A stretch of DNA of 64,000 nucleotides from Tremella fuciformis (lineage: Eukaryota; Basidiomycota; Tremellomycetes; Tremellales; Tremellaceae). Where the stretch lies: contig CP136491.1 of assembly GCA_032768795.1 (NCBI GenBank), positions 124,001 through 188,000 on the forward strand, in the 5' to 3' direction. A program made the position numbers and the translations under genes. The notes under the pieces were generated by a model. The model saw only the letters and a list, made by a program, of their open reading frames with translations. It made no database searches and had not been told where the DNA came from. This document shows positions 20,748 through 32,460 of the stretch, piece by piece. How positions within the stretch are numbered: the first letter of the stretch is position 1; the number at the start of each line of letters is the position of its first letter.

Positions 20748-21890
20748 ATGTTCCCCACCACCACTTTCCTCGTCACCCTCGCGGCCCTCGCGCACACGGC
20801 CACCGCCTCGATCCACTCTGAGACGTTCAACTTTGGCGCCTCGGTCAGCATCAAGGCCAGCGTCAACATCAACGTCAAGGACCAGTGCACGGGCGCCGGC
20901 TCGTTCTTCACCGAGTTCAACAACAAGGCCATCTGCTGCTCCAGCAGCACGCGCACGCCCCCTTCGGGCGGCCTCACCTGCCCCATCGGCTGGTCAGAGC
21001 ACAAGACGGAGAAGTGGTGAGTATTCCCTTGGAATGGAAGGGAGGTGAGCGGCGCTGACGTGCAGCTGCATCCCCCCGACCGAGGTGTGCGAGCGGGATT
21101 GCGGCGAGGGGTACTCGTGGAATGCCCAGCAGATGAAGTGCACCAAGAACACCGGCAGCTGCAGCAGCAGCCAGTGGTGAGTCCTCCGACGCCCTCGCCT
21201 CGCCTTTCCTCGCTGCGCTCGGATCGGCCCGGCGCTGATGACCAGGTGGCACGAGCGCTCCTCGTCCTGCTGCGACAACAGCTGGGGCTCCAGCCCGCCC
21301 AAGGGCTCCTGCCCCGGCGGCATCACCTGCCCCACCGACTGGTTCTGGCACATCACCGAGAAGAAGTGCAAGCCGTCCAAGCCGTCCACCCCCGCGCCCG
21401 ACTGCGACGACTGGGACAACCATAACCGAGCGTCCTCACGGAGATACGTTTGAGGGGCAGGGCTGACGGGTAGAGTGCTGTGGCGGGACCAACCCCTCCG
21501 GCGGCGCTGGCAAGGGCGGTCACGGCGGCCACGGCAAGCGCGAGCTCGAGTCGAGGCGTCAACACGCGATCGACCGCTTCCCCGTCACCGCGCTCGACGC
21601 CATGTACTGCCCCAAGGGTCTGCACGCGTGGTGAGTGGTAGATCGATCGGATGAGGGGGGCGTAGCTGACACGCAGCTCGGTGCTCACTCCTCACGGCGG
21701 CGAGTGGGCGTACGAGTGCGTCGACTATGCCACCGAGCTCGAGTCGTGCGGCGGCTGCGCGTCCACTGGCGAGGGCATGGACTGCACGGCCATCCCCCAC
21801 GCCATGTCTGTGGGCTGCGAGAACGGCGTCTGCGCGGTCTACACGTGCAAGTACGGCTTCACCGCGAACGGCACTGCGTGTGTCGAGTGA
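20748..21890 (+). CDS. Secreted Cys-rich protein, CPL1/priA-like
   Basis: Exons are about 20748-21016, 21066-21176, 21246-21447, 21476-21630 and 21677-21890, giving about 316 residues. A signal peptide ([20 protein letters not shown]) leads. Several Cys-rich repeats follow, including [14 protein letters not shown] and [14 protein letters not shown], then a linker with KRELESR (possible dibasic cleavage) and the CPL1-like domain: [57 protein letters not shown]. The family includes Cryptococcus Cpl1 and mushroom priA, secreted or wall-associated proteins; Cpl1 affects capsule and host response. Introns 1, 2 and 4 are standard GTGAGT types. The third is uncertain: only a 28-nt interval (21448-21475) keeps the frame. 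Confidence 0.82.
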
Positions 21891-22377
21891 GCCCCCCGTT
21901 GTGAAAGAGAGGACATTTAATGGACACTTTGATACGTGCTACAAACGATGAGTATAGTCTGTGGTGTGAGAGCATGCATGTGGATGTCACGTGAGTATCG
22001 CGTGGCGAGCCAAGAGAAGGGGGGCAACGTAAACGCGTCTTCAGGGTCCAAACGTGGTGGCCGCTTCCGGGGAACCTTCTTTGACTTTGTCGCAGCCATA
22101 TCACCTCTCTCTCCATGTATCAATAGACTCTGACTCTACCTCGAGCAGCATCCACGTCGCGTCCAACACCACCAGCACCATCACCGCGGCCACCATGGTG
22201 ATCGTCACGAAACACTAGCACCCTCGAAACAGTCACCGCCATCACCGCACCGACCCTCTCCACCGACAGTCAGGAACCCCTGGCCCTTTCACGTTCTCAC
22301 CTCCTTGTCACCACCCCTTTCCTCCTCTTCTCTTCTTGGTCTATCACCTCTCGACGTTGGGGGCAGAGGTAGACACC
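21891..22377. other. Intergenic, promoter of the next gene
   Basis: About 490 bp of 3' flank and promoter with a pyrimidine-rich stretch at 22240-22330. No gene is seen. Confidence 0.5.
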
Positions 22378-23530
22378 ATGCCCGCCGTCTACGCATCCGA
22401 CGACCTCAGCGTCCCCTCCTCCTCCGCCATCACCAGCAACGGCTCGGCCGGCCAGCGCTCCCCGCAGCTCGGAGCGCCCTCGACCTTGTCCTCCGGCCCG
22501 TCCTCACTCGGCCTTGGCGTCGCCTCCGGCTCTGGCTCGTCGTTCCAGCTGTCGCAAGATGGGGCGATGGGGCTCGGACAGCGACCCAGGACTCCGAGTC
22601 CGAGTACAAGTCCACAGGAGGCCTTCTTCCCCAAGAACCTGCCCAGCCAGGTGAGCTCCTCGACGTGGCCCGCACCAAGGGCGCAGTCGTGTTTGGAGCT
22701 GATGTCAGCCCCCGTCGCCCCGTCTCGATGGGCACGAGTACGATCACGACTCTCATCCCCATACAGCGGGGATGGGCCGCTCCACCTCCCTCCCAATTTC
22801 GCGCAGCGGCAGTCCCAAGGAGATGACCTATGACGGGTACCCCAAGGGCAGGCGAGGTACCAAAATTACGCCTCAGACGGTGGGGAGGGCGATCGCTGCG
22901 AGGTTTGTGAGGACTGCCAAGCGCGGCAATCTCCCATTCCTGGTCGTCTTCTTCTCGTGAGTATTCCTCTGTACCGCCAGACTCGGCTGACGCCTGCTCT
23001 TCTCGCCTCTTCCACTTCACTCGCCTCAAATCCCTACTCTGTCAAACTCATCCTCATTGGCATTCGCTACTACACTGTGTCGCTTCGCTCCCAGATGCGT
23101 CGCGTACTTCTTCGCAGCCCTCGCCGGCATAGGCTACGTCCCCGAACCCATCGCTACCCCCGCAGAACTCCTCGAGCCCGAATTCATCCCCGGCGGACCG
23201 GTATTCGATCTCTCCGACGACCAACACAAGAACGCCCTTGAGCGTAAGATGGAGGAGCAGCGCGAGCTGGAGATGGCGTGGATGAGGAAGAAGCGGCCAA
23301 AGGATGTGAGTCGGCGAGGCGAGCGAGCGAGCGCAGCGAGCTCTGTTCTGGCCGCCGCGACATGTATGGAGACTGACGCGCAGGGCGCATGGATGCAAAA
23401 GCAGCGCGACGACAAGGCCGTCCGTCGTGTCCCTCCGTCTGTCGCCTCGGCGCTTGCTGCGGCTGCGGCGAACAAGGACGGGCCGGACATGGGCGAGATG
23501 AAGAAGCGTTCGGCCGACGAGCTGGACTGA
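22378..23530 (+). CDS. Predicted single-pass membrane protein, unknown function
   Basis: Exons are 22378-22650, 22709-22956, 23095-23305 and 23384-23530, about 292 residues. The first 150 residues are Ser/Pro/Gly-rich and probably disordered. A conserved-looking core follows: KRGNLPFLVVFFS is joined after the second intron to CVAYFFAALAGIGYVPEP, a hydrophobic segment of about 20 residues that may cross a membrane. The C-terminal part is charged, with a helical stretch (ALERKMEEQRELEMAWMRKKRP) suited to a coiled coil. All junctions keep frame with usual splice signals; the second intron is longer (138 nt). No family is recognised. The divergence in composition between the N-terminal half and the core suggests that only the core is constrained. 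Confidence 0.7.
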
Positions 23531-23775
23531 TTGCGGCGTATCCAGCATGGGGATTAGAGGGGACTACATTCAACTACATTACATAGACTTCATTGGGTTT
23601 CAGGCATTCTATTCTTCAGCTAGCGGTACGTTCCCGCGTACCTCTTTTAGCATCCGTAAGGGTAGCGGTGCGATGCCATGCATTGCTCGGCACTATCCTT
23701 GACTACCATCTCTAGCATCTTACAACATATACTCCCACCACGCTCTGACGCCGCGCTGCGCCGCGCATCGCGAGC

Positions 23776-24736
23776 CTACATGCAGATCCTATAAGTGATG
23801 TACCGCCCAGCCGTCTCAGATGCCCGCTCGATCTTCATCACCTGGCCCCGGCGCATCCCGTAGTACTTCGCCACAGGGTCGGTGATCATGATGCGCGGCA
23901 GCTGTGTTTCTTTCAGGCGGCTAGCAGTTGTCAGCGTGGCCTGTGACGCCACTGGGTAGACGCACTATTTCTGTATCAACGCCTGCTTCTCTTCTTTCTT
24001 CATGATGACGTGTTTCGGTACGAGGAAGTGCCGGGTGATGTTGACGAGCAGGTCGGATTCTGAAAATTCTTCGAGGTGGTATTCAGACTGCATCTCCAGC
24101 ATTGTCTGAAGTCAGCCTAGGCTCTTGGCTACTAACTACTAGCCTCGTGTGCCCACGAGGCGGAGACTCACCTTGTTCGCTGCGCTGCCCATCTTGTCTG
24201 GGTGGATGATGATCCCTCGGGTCGCTTGCACTTTGTCCATCGACCCGATGAACCTGGGATCAGCTCCGATCTCCCCAATCAGTCCACATCTCGTCCTTCT
24301 TCCATGTGACTCTCCTGCTGTGGCTCCTGGACCCAACGGGGGAGTATGACTCACGTCTTCATCGCCGCCTTGGACACATTCTTCTCCCCGCAAAAGTAGA
24401 CGAATAACCGCCCGACAGTCGAGTCCGCGTGGTCCGCCGTAAAATTCATCGTACCCCGACTACCCGTTAGCCCTTCTCCCCCACTCGGCGGGTCCGAGAG
24501 GCCAGCCTGGCGGTTGGTGGTCATGACTCACTCTACCACTCCTGACCCGCCGTGAGTCTGCTTGAAGTCCTCAAACGGAGCGTCGATCTCGTAGTCTGCC
24601 ACAAGGTACCCCTTGGGCCTCAGCACAGCATATCTGTGGAAAGTGGGAAGGGTCTCACTCTATCTCTGGCCATCTCGTGTACTGTCCGCGAGACACGCCA
24701 TAGTCTTGCCAGTTCTCGATCTGACTCGTGCGACAT
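23776..24736 (-). CDS. RPB5: RNA polymerase subunit RPABC1 (RPB5)
   Basis: Shared subunit of RNA polymerases I, II and III; the C-terminal assembly domain joins the jaw of the enzyme. Exons are 24736-24659, 24611-24532, 24459-24355, 24253-24172, 24105-23966 and 23920-23776, giving 209 residues, the normal length. The product begins [20 protein letters not shown], continues [18 protein letters not shown], and ends [20 protein letters not shown] plus [21 protein letters not shown], nearly identical in pattern to yeast Rpb5. [10 protein letters not shown] marks the start of the assembly domain. Intron 1 must end in AAG rather than CAG to give [12 protein letters not shown] housekeeping gene, useful as an anchor for phylogeny. 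Confidence 0.96.
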
Positions 24737-25191
24737 CTTGCTCCTCCGACGACTGCTGCGAGCTTTCTGTAGTTCTTATAGATTGCAAGGGGATTTCGTG
24801 TTCGAGGCTTTCGTTTCTGAGATTGACTGATCCTTGGGCTCGTTTCGATTGGTTGTATATGAATGTATACGGATTTGAGTATGACTGGACGAAGAATCTG
24901 GAGAAAGATAGGCACCTACACCCGTGGGAGGGAATAGGCTTGTGACACGTGCTATTTCGGATCCGAATTACGCGTCGCCGATGCCGAGGAAAAGGGAGAG
25001 AACAAGTTGAATGACGAGGACGACGAGGACGAAGTTTCAAACGACGACGACGAGGACGAAGAAGAGGACTGAGAGGACATCCATCAGAAAGAGGCCTTTA
25101 CGGTCATCAAAGAGGTTATTGCCTCGGCCCCCTTCCTCTTCCTCCCCCTCACACCTCGAGGCAGTCACGCCGTACACCATCACATCCCACC
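24737..25191. promoter_or_regulatory. Divergent promoter region, RPB5 / ABC transporter
   Basis: 455 bp between two outward-facing start codons. It contains an ACGACGAGGACGA-type simple repeat near 25010-25070 and a pyrimidine-rich block just before 25192. No coding frame is supported. Confidence 0.5.
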
Positions 25192-28100
25192 ATGGTCGCC
25201 TCCGACCTGCTCATCGCGCGCGTCCGGACCCTCCCATCCCTCGTGATCCTCCTCGCCCCGCACCTCGTCTCCCTCCCCGGTGTCCCCTTCCTCCTCCGCC
25301 CCGTCAAGCGATGGACGGCCGATCTCGTCCCCCTCGACTCGCTCGTCTCGCTCGTCTCGCCTGATCCGCCCACCCCTGCGCAGAAAGAGTCGGAGCGGAC
25401 GAACAGGGGTGCGCTATGGCGCCAGATCGTGCTGGTCGTCTTGGGAGGAGTGGAGATGAATGTATGGATGGGTGTGCTGGGATCTCAGATCCAGCGCCTG
25501 GCCGACGGCGCCATGCGTCCAGAGGGGATGCTGCTCTCGCTCGCCATGGTCTTCGTCTGGGTACGCCCCACCCTTCAACCTCTTTGTGCAGCGTGCAGCT
25601 GACATTCAGGTGTACCTCTCCGCCCGGCCCCTCCTCCGGCCGCCCAGCACGCCCCCCTGGTCCAGCCTCGCCGTCTACTTCTTCCTCTGGTGCATGTCCA
25701 TCATCACCCTCTGTCTCGCATGGTACCAGTACGCCTCGTCCGGCCACCGCGCGCCCTGGGCCACGCCTGCCCGCATCGTCCTCGAAGTGGCCAACCTGGC
25801 ACTCACCACGCTCCTCGTGGCCACGGTCGGCGGCCTCAAGCTCGCCCAGCCCACCGTCCTCGCGCGCCTCCCCCACACGGCGCCGGACGACCTCGTCTCC
25901 CTCTCCTCGTGGCTCACGTTCCGCTGGATCAACGCCTTCATCGCCTACGGCTACGAGCGCGAGCTCGAGCCGGACGACCTGCCCCGCCTGTCCCTCCAGA
26001 TGCAGACGGCCATTTGTTTCCAGCGCTTCCGCGAGGTCAAGGCAAAGTCGCTCTTGTGGAAAGTCCTCAAGGCCAATCGGCTCGATATGATCCTCGACTG
26101 CGTCCTCACGATCGTCAGTGTGGTGATGAACTACGCGGCGCCCTTCTTTCTGAAGCGTATACTTGATGGCCTTCCGCAGGGCGCAACGCGCGCCCTTCCC
26201 CAGGCTTACGTCTATACTTTCCTCGCGCTCCTCGCTACTGTTATCAAGGCATGCCACCCTCTTCTCCCATATCACGCACGCTGACGAATAGGCTGTTACA
26301 GATCTTCTCCACCTGTGGCATAGTCGCCGTGCCACCGTGCGTATCAAGGCAGAGCTTACAGCTGCCATCTACGACAAGGCCCTCAAGCGGCGGGATGCCT
26401 CTGGTGTCGTCGCCTCCAAGGAGGATGAGAAGGATGCAAAGGATAAGTCTAAGAAGGACGGCAAGGCAGAGGAGAAGAAGGCCAATGCCGACTCGGGCAA
26501 GGTCGTCAACCTCATGGCGGGCGATGCCACCAGGTGAGCCCTTGTTGTCGATACACCATGCTGACGGTCAGAATAGCTAACATGGTGTCTGGGGCGTACT
26601 GGCTCTATTCGAACCCTTTTGAGATCCTCATCGCCGCGACATTCCTCTTCAAGTCAGCTCACCATCGACTGGCATGCAAGAGCTGACTAGCAGCTTGCTC
26701 GGATGGTCTGCCTTCGCCGGCGTCGTGGTCCTCGCCATTGCCGCACCGCTCAACAGCTACGTCTCGAAACGCAGCATCAAGATCTACCAGGATCTCCTGA
26801 AAGCCCGAGATAAGCGGATCACAGTGATGAATGAGTTGATCGGCGCTATCACATTCATCAAGGTCAGCTAAATCTCTCCCTCATGCCAAGCTGACGATGA
26901 GTTCTTCGCTTGGACAGAGCAGTGGAAAGCCCGCGCTGCGGATGCGAGGCAGAAAGAGCTCAAGCAGCTCGTCCGCTGTGAGCAGCTGCCATTTTGGTGT
27001 GACCAAGCTGACTTGCAGCGTCCATCAACTCGGTTTTCTTCTCGCTGCTATGGTCGACGGCGCCTATTCTAGTCACTCTGTTATCGTTTTTCTGGTCAGC
27101 TGCTCGTGTACCAGACAGAAGGAGCTGATAACCAGCTTCATCGTTATTGAGAAACGCGAGCTCACCGTGTCCGTGGCTTTTACCTCGGTATCCCTCTTCA
27201 CCATGCTTCGCATGCCACTCAACGTCCTGCCCACTTTCGTGAGTGGCTGAGGTGGTAGGCATATGATTGGGCTAATAGCAGATTGTCATGATTCTCAATG
27301 CGCTCGTCTCGCTCAAGCGCATCGACGACTTCTTGGAGGAAGATGAGGGTGAGCTGCCAGCATTGATTTTGTCAGCTCGCTCATTGCAGTCCCTGACTGG
27401 GTATCGTCTCTCAAGCGTGAAGATGACGGCAACTTGCTCCCGCCCAAGATCGGCTTTGAGAACGCCACGCTGCGCTGGAACACGGGGACCAAGTCCAGCA
27501 CCGAGCCTGCCAAAGCCCCACCTGCAAGTCCTGCGAGTACCGACGACACCGCCGTCCAAGCTGCCTCGTCCGATGCTGCATCTTCTACTGCCGAGTCAGT
27601 CTTCAATCTCTCCAACCTCAATGTCGAGTTTCCGATTGGGAAATTGACCATTGTCACTGGTCCCACTGGCAGCGGCAAGACGGCTGTCCTCACTGCCCTC
27701 CTTGGCGAAATGGAGTTGCTAGAGGGGAAGAGCTGGTTGCCGAAACATCCCTCCCAGGTGGATCCAAAAACTGGATTGAGGAACGCTGTGGCGTATGCGG
27801 CTCAGACACCTTGGTTGCAGCAGAAGAGCATCAAGGATAATATCCTCTTCGGCGAAAAGTACGATGAGGACAGGTACGAGGCTACCCTCGAGGCGTGTGC
27901 GCTTCTCCCGGATCTGGATATGCTGGAGGATGGCGATGCCACGGAGATTGGTGCCAAGGGTGTCTCTCTCAGGTGCGCTATTCACATCTCTGGCTCGGAG
28001 GAGGCTGATCAGTAGTGGTGGTCAGAAAGCTCGAGTCGCCCTCGCTCGAGCAGTCTACAGCTACACTCAGCATCTCTTGATCGACGACCCGCTCGCCGCG

Positions 28101-30826
28101 GTCGATTCGCACACCGCGCGTCACCTCACTGACAAGTGCCTCAATGGTCCGTTGTTGAAAGGACGCACAATCGTCAGCTCCTTCGCCTCTGTTTCAGAAG
28201 CTGAACTGACGTGTAGATCATTGTTTCTCACCATGTCGAGCTCCTCCTTCCTTCTGCCGATTATATCGTCCGTATCCTGGATGGGCGTATCGACCTGCAA
28301 GGCAGCCCTGCCGACCTCAAAGCCGATGGACAGCTCACCGGTCTCATTGCGCTGGAAGAAGCCGAGGTCAAGGCAGAAGAACCGGTCCAGGCGGATGACC
28401 AAGCCGGGAAGGAGGTGGCTGTCATGGAAGACGACTCGAGCAAGAAGAAAGAGAAGAAAGGCCCGGGCAGGAAGCTTGTCCAAGGTGAGTCTACTTCCTG
28501 TGTCTGCCACGGTCGAGTACACCGCCAGGGCTGACGAGTAGATGAGGAGAGGGCGATTGGAAATGTCAAGTGGGAGACGTACAAGTTGTATATTGTCGCA
28601 GCGACGTATCATACCTGGTTCTGGATCTTCATTATTCTCGGTTCGTCCATCTTTGTTGCTGTTAGATAAGCTGACGGCAGTCATCACACAGTTCACCGAG
28701 ATCGGCGAGCGATGGTGGCTCAAGGTGTGGGGCGAGGGTGAGGCAGCTGGCCGTCCTTGAGGCAACAGCTGAAAGCAGCTTACAACACTCGCCTCCAAGC
28801 GCTCTTCACGTTCAAAAGCTTCGACGTTGAACACCGCCACTCGATGCAGCACTTCATGCACCACTCACCAACACTCAACGTCACTGTGGCGCCAACGATC
28901 CAAGCTACTCTCCCGGCCAAGCTGCACTTCCCGTCCGCTGTCACCAATCCCGGCTTCTACCTTGCGGTCTACGCAGCAATCGTGCTCAGCGATGCCTTCC
29001 TCGGTGTCGTCTCTACGGGTGTCGGCGCCTGGTCGTCCTACCGCGCAGCCAAGAACCTTCACAATCGCCTGCTCGACTCGGTCCTCCGTGGCACCATCCG
29101 GTTCTTCAACACCACGCCCATCGGGCGGATCGTCAACCGATTCTCCAAAGACGTCGAGACGATCGACTCGTCACTCAACTCTGGCCTGCGTACGGTCGTC
29201 GTCTACATTGCCGGTCTCTTTGGCGCCATCGGCGTTGTCGCAGTCATCGTCCCGTGGTTCCTCGTGCCAGCGGCCATCATCTCCTACCTCTACTGGCACT
29301 ACACTGTGCAATACCTCCGCGTCGGTCGTAGTCTCCGGCGACTCGAGGCTACCTCTCGCAGTCCCATCTTTTCTGGATTTGCCGAGCTGCTCGATGGTGT
29401 CATTTCTGTTCGAGCGTTCTCGGTGGAGAAGCGCTTCATGCAGAATCTGTGTGAGCAGGTGGACAAGACCAACTCGGCGTTCTACTACTACTGGATGATG
29501 AACCGATGGGTGGGTCTACTCCTTCCTGAGTGCCCCATCGTGCGGAGACCCTCGTGCACGGCTGACCGCAGCTTCTCTTACGATTCGATGTCCTCGGCGC
29601 CTTGTCCGTGTTCTTCACCACCCTCTTTGCCCTTTCCGGAGCCGTGCCCGCCGGTTCGGCAGGAATGGCCATCCTCTCTGCCCAAGGCTTCGTCTCTGCG
29701 TGCTACTGGGTGTCCAGGTTTTGGGGTCAGCTCGAGATGGACTTCAACTCGGTCGAGCGGGTCCAGGAATACCTCCACCTACCACAAGAGCCCCCGGCCG
29801 TCATCCCCGATCACCGTCCTCCGGCGTACTGGCCATCGAGCGATTCTGGCGATCGCTTCCTCGTGGCTGAAGACCTCGAAATCAAGTACTCCCCCGAACT
29901 CCCGACCGTCTTCCAGGGCTCCTTCTCCATCAAGGCCGGCGAGAAGATCGGCCTCATCGGACGCACGGGCAGCGGCAAGTCCACCCTTGCCATGTCGCTC
30001 CTGCGCTTTTCCGAGCCGCACAGCGGCAGAATCCTCCTTGACGGTATCGATATCACCTCCATCGGCGTGGACGACCTCCGATCCCGCATCACGTATATCC
30101 CCCAGGATGCCGTCCTGTTCTCGGGTACTGTCCGCGATAACCTTGACCCATTCAACGAGCACTCCAATGACGAGCTGCAAGATGCCCTTGGCCGAGTGGG
30201 CCTAGGGGCCGGGACGCCGCCCGCTTCCCAGGCGCCGAGCAGGATGCAGTCGTCCAAGCGCCTAGCTGAGCTTGCTGTCGAGGCCGCTGATGATGCTGGC
30301 AGCTCCAAGGCTGAGAGCACGATCACTGGCACCGGCGGCGGCAAGGTGACTGTTACCCTTGCCACCGAGGTCTCGGCGGGTGGGAGTAATTTCAGCCAAG
30401 GGCAGCGGCAGTTGATCGCCATGGCCCGCGCGCTGCTCCGGCGGTCAAACCTCATCGTGAGTTCACCCTACTCTCTACTACACCTCACATTCCACCCTGG
30501 TAGCCAGTAAGAGTCTGGACTGACGGACGCAGATCATGGACGAAGCCACCGCTTCCGTGGACTTTGGTACAGACGAGTCTATCCAAGCTGCCATTCGGTC
30601 CGAATTCAAGTCCTCCACCCTGCTCACTATCGCCCACCGTCTCTCCTCGGTCATCGACTACGATCGCCTGCTCGTCCTTTCCGACGGCAAGGTGGCCGAG
30701 TTTGACACGCCCATCAACCTTCTCCGCAAGGACGGCAGTCTTTTCAAGAACCTCTGTGAAAAGTCGGGGCAGTATAGGGAGCTGTATCGTTCGGCCGAGA
30801 GGAAGGAGCAGGAGGGTAGGCAGTGA
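25192..30826 (+). CDS. ABCC (MRP-type) multidrug/conjugate transporter
   Basis: Seventeen exons: 25192-25560, 25610-26248, 26292-26533, 26572-26652, 26694-26862, 26902-26977, 27019-27094, 27136-27238, 27282-27348, 27390-27972, 28013-28172, 28217-28484, 28542-28640, 28681-28737, 28779-29509, 29572-30456, 30533-30826; about 1632 residues. An extra N-terminal hydrophobic region precedes TMD1 (SWLTFRWINAFIAYG, LLHLWHSRR). NBD1 has Walker A GPTGSGKT, AAQTPWLQQ, signature SSGGQKAR and Walker B LLIDDPLAAVD. TMD2 has RFFNTTPIGRIVNRFSKD. NBD2 has GRTGSGKS, PQDAVLFSGTVRDNLDPF, signature FSQGQRQ and MDEATASVD. A Gly/Ser insert precedes the second signature. The degenerate Walker B of NBD1 (D for E) is usual for ABCC proteins. 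Such pumps move conjugates or drugs at the vacuole or plasma membrane. Exon 2 end is ambiguous: a GC donor at 26249 or a weak GT at 26240, both in frame. Confidence 0.93.
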
Positions 30827-30876
30827 GGTGCAGGATTGCAGATTCGACTTGATTTGACATGACTTGTTTATACCAT

Positions 30877-31060
30877 CACTTGATACCCTGTGCATGCATA
30901 TTTCGCGCCCAGGCCCCAGACGCCGATTTGTTCGGTGTCTGTCTACTTTGGAGTAATAGAGTGCCAGACATGTTTGATATGGTTTGCCTGTAGAGTGTCT
31001 TCACTTGATACCCTATGCGTGCATAGTGCGTCGCGCGGACCATTTGCAGACGCCGCTTTG
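30877..31060 (+). repeat. Imperfect direct repeat, two copies
   Basis: CACTTGATACCCTGTGCATG at 30877 recurs with two changes at 31002, and CAGACGCCGATTTG recurs as CAGACGCCGCTTTG about 40 bp further on in each copy. Spacing between copies is 125 bp. Confidence 0.65.
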
Positions 31061-31431
31061 ACCGGGGTTCGACTGGCGGAGCTGACTTCGAATGGTGAGA
31101 GTGTCAGCTGCTTAAGCGATCTCAGACCCGGTAGAGATGTTTCACATCTATAAGTGCGACTCTAACACTAAGATGCGGTGAAGCATGGGGTTTTCCTCAG
31201 ATCTGCGCTCGTGAAGGCCAGCCTTATGGCATACTCCGCCTCGCTTAAGCATATCTCACCCAGTCAACGCGCGGGGATTCGGTCAGTGTTCAACCGCAGG
31301 ACAAAGGCTCCTGGGTTTCGCAATGCAAATGCCGTTTCAGAACGCGCCGGCGAAGACGCACGAAAGGATCGGGGTGCTAAGTCGGTCACGGGGGTATGCT
31401 CTGACGCTGAGATTCGTTTTGCACAGCAAGA

Positions 31432-31440
31432 TATATAAAA
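31432..31440 (+). promoter_or_regulatory. TATA box of the first group A gene
   Basis: TATATAAAA lies 55-63 bp before the ATG at 31495. Confidence 0.6.
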
Positions 31441-31494
31441 TGTACAAGACTAGATGCGGACGTCACTCGCTCTCGTCGCACTTTTTGCCGCGCC

Positions 31495-32460
31495 ATGCCC
31501 GCTTCGAGCATAGCTGATGAGCCTGATCTGGGCAGCACTGCCAGCCTCACAGCTGTTGACTACACCCAGGATGGACCCCTGCTTCATCTCCAAGTGCCAG
31601 AGCGTAGCGTCCAAAACTCCATCCTGGCTCGATATCAGCGCCGCCATGGGTCAGCCAACCTGTGGACCGATCGACTAATAACCTTTCCCGTTCAACCCCG
31701 ACGCGATGGCTCCCGTGGCCCGTACTCAGAGGTGTGCACCCAGCGGCTCCCGGTCCTCTGCGACATCCCCGATGTCCTGCCGTCGGAGTGGACGCGGAGT
31801 GCCATACTGCAACACACCTTCCACCTCGAGCCGGTCCGGAGCGACCCTCGCGAAGAGACGGGTTCGGAACCCTACCCACCGCTTCGCGTCGACGCGGGCC
31901 GTCGTCACACCACGGCCGTGGTGGACCTCCTGCCGCCTAAGGGCGACGAGTCTCTCATGATACTCTCGAGGGACTGGAAAGAGCAGATAGGCGGTTCCCC
32001 TGAATACCCCGCACTCGACGTCCTGGACGAGACAAACTTCCAGCTGCTTATGTCTCCTGATGGACAGGCCTCAGTGACCAACCAGGTCGACAGCATTGAT
32101 CAGACAACGGCAGGCGGGTCCAGGGACTACGACTATCCCCTTTGGCTCCTACAAAGCCAGGAACAAGTCAGCCGCCTCCGGAGCCAGAGGCTGGCCGACG
32201 AGTACCCCGACCCAAACGACCCCAACAGGGACTGGTCCGTCGGGTTTCATGCCACAGTCACGACCACTTACAAGCCGTATGACGTCGAGCGCGAGCTCGA
32301 GATCAGGGAGCTTGAGTATTCCCAAGACGGATCATACAATTCGGCAAGCTACGCGGTACCTACTGGTCACAGCGCGCCGGATGGCCGCGGTTATACGCCG
32401 CCGGACAGCGAGTACCCCCCCTCTCCGTGGAGCGGCAGTCCCGGAGATTGGGGTGTGTGA
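31495..32460 (+). CDS. Group A paralog 1, unknown function
   Basis: 321 residues in one exon, with no signal peptide or membrane segment. It is the most divergent member of a five-gene array on this strand. The link is the C-terminal block DWSVGFHATVTTTYKPYD, which aligns with PDLQVGFSAMLYTIYTPD and similar ends of the next genes. Preceding this is a helical, charged stretch (QEQVSRLRSQRLADEYPD). After the motif there is an extra tail of about 60 residues rich in Tyr, Ser and Pro (YTPPDSEYPPSPWSGSPGDW), absent from the others. I recognise no domain. A TATA box at 31432 supports this start. Intronless structure fits the rest of the array but contrasts with core genes in the window. Confidence 0.7.
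   Translation: MPASSIADEPDLGSTASLTAVDYTQDGPLLHLQVPERSVQNSILARYQRRHGSANLWTDRLITFPVQPRRDGSRGPYSEVCTQRLPVLCDIPDVLPSEWTRSAILQHTFHLEPVRSDPREETGSEPYPPLRVDAGRRHTTAVVDLLPPKGDESLMILSRDWKEQIGGSPEYPALDVLDETNFQLLMSPDGQASVTNQVDSIDQTTAGGSRDYDYPLWLLQSQEQVSRLRSQRLADEYPDPNDPNRDWSVGFHATVTTTYKPYDVERELEIRELEYSQDGSYNSASYAVPTGHSAPDGRGYTPPDSEYPPSPWSGSPGDWGV

Larger units (their letters stand above)
30827..31494. other. Intergenic with an imperfect direct repeat
   Basis: About 670 bp with no coding frame. It holds two copies of a roughly 60-bp unit (30877-30937 and 31002-31060) and a TATA box for the next gene. Confidence 0.55.

Noticed and set aside
25304..26368. 354-codon minus-strand frame over the ABC transporter start
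   Set aside because: Antisense to conserved ABCC sequence and without motifs.
31060..31080. GGGGTTCGACTGG as a tRNA T-arm
   Set aside because: The pairing half is wrong and no acceptor stem or A box is present.
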